The notes below the pieces were generated by a model. It did no database searches, was not told where the DNA came from, and worked only from the letters and a program-made list of their open reading frames with translations. This document shows positions 5,727 to 6,040 of a DNA stretch of 6,040 nt, piece after piece. A program made the translations under genes and the position numbers. This stretch comes from Actinomycetota bacterium (GTDB lineage Bacteria > Actinomycetota > Humimicrobiia > Humimicrobiales > Humimicrobiaceae): positions 1 through 6,040 of the forward strand of contig DNFX01000265.1 of the NCBI GenBank assembly GCA_003486795.1, written 5' to 3'. Within the stretch, counting starts at the first letter, position 1. Each line of letters starts with the position of its first letter.

Positions 5727-6040
5727 TCATACCCTTCTTCTTTTTGGTGGTCTGCATCCGTTATGAGGTACAGGAGTAACGTCAGTAATCGCACCGATTT
5801 CAAGACCTACAGCCTGAAGCGAACGTACGGCAGTTTCTCTTCCTGAGCCTACACCTTTTACTCTCACGTCAACTTTTGCCACACCATGTTCCTGTGCAGT
5901 CTTTGCAACAGCAGAAGCAGTAACCTGGGCTGCAAAAGGAGTGCTTTTTCTTGAACCTTTAAAACCATGTCCACCTGAACTACCCCATGCAATAGTGTTA
6001 CCTTTCAGATCAGTAATTGTTACAATTGTATTATTAAAAG
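5727..6040 (-). CDS. rpsK: 30S ribosomal protein S11 (5' end cut by window edge)
   Basis: S11 is a small-subunit platform protein that contacts 16S rRNA near the E/P-site mRNA path. Reading the minus strand from the right edge with an offset of 2 gives 103 residues and a TGA stop at 5727-5729; the start codon and roughly the first 20-25 residues are outside. Visible hallmarks: [10 protein letters not shown] at the edge, [42 protein letters not shown] and the canonical C-terminus C-R-P-P-K-R-R-R-V. The H-N-G asparagine corresponds to the site reported to form isoaspartate in E. coli S11. rpsD follows after 38 nt. rpsM (S13) would be expected just beyond the edge. Confidence 0.96.
   Translation of the reverse strand, partial: FNNTIVTITDLKGNTIAWGSSGGHGFKGSRKSTPFAAQVTASAVAKTAQEHGVAKVDVRVKGVGSGRETAVRSLQAVGLEIGAITDVTPVPHNGCRPPKRRRV

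Overview
The window is a stretch of bacterial housekeeping chromosome. Every gene lies on the minus strand, so transcription runs from position 6040 towards 1. In that order the genes are rpsK (ribosomal protein S11, 5' end outside the window), rpsD (S4), rpoA (RNA polymerase alpha), rplQ (L17), truA (tRNA pseudouridine synthase), rplM (L13), rpsI (S9), an alanine/ornithine-racemase-family PLP enzyme, and glmM (phosphoglucosamine mutase, 3' end outside the window). Eight of the nine products are textbook families. The racemase-like gene is the only one whose exact substrate is open.

The DNA is AT-rich (by eye about two thirds A+T) and the codons favour A/T endings. Even so, gene order and several protein details point away from typical Firmicutes and towards an actinobacterial-type lineage. 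rpsD sits between rpsK and rpoA. truA follows rplQ directly, with no ecfA/ecfT transporter genes between them. rplM-rpsI leads into glmM. L17 begins with a P-K-K-G-R-R-L-G-G-S N-terminus, and the RpoA C-terminal domain reads L-L-D-I-R-N-F-G. A low-GC, uncultivated actinobacterial lineage (for example Humimicrobiia-like) would fit. That is an inference, and deep-branching Clostridia or Chloroflexi-like groups are not excluded.

Layout: 5727-6040 is the end of rpsK and 5062-5688 is rpsD. A 103-nt AT-rich spacer follows (4959-5061); it is the longest gap in the window and holds a palindrome and a possible internal promoter for rpoA. Next come rpoA (4023-4958), rplQ (3651-4004), truA (2850-3620), rplM (2390-2833), a 56-nt gap with a small hairpin, rpsI (1938-2333), the racemase (863-1918) and glmM (1-844). 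The remaining gaps are 16-38 nt, and I see no intrinsic terminator, so a single polycistronic unit is likely. Ribosomal, RNA polymerase and glmM starts have recognisable Shine-Dalgarno sites, while truA and the racemase do not. rpoA and rpsI appear to use TTG start codons.

Functionally the cluster joins ribosome and RNA polymerase supply (S11, S4, alpha, L17, L13, S9) and tRNA modification (TruA) to cell-wall precursor synthesis (GlmM for UDP-GlcNAc, and possibly the racemase for a peptidoglycan D-amino acid). No mobile element, CRISPR array, tRNA or rRNA gene, or toxin/defence system is visible. I did not find an undescribed system here.
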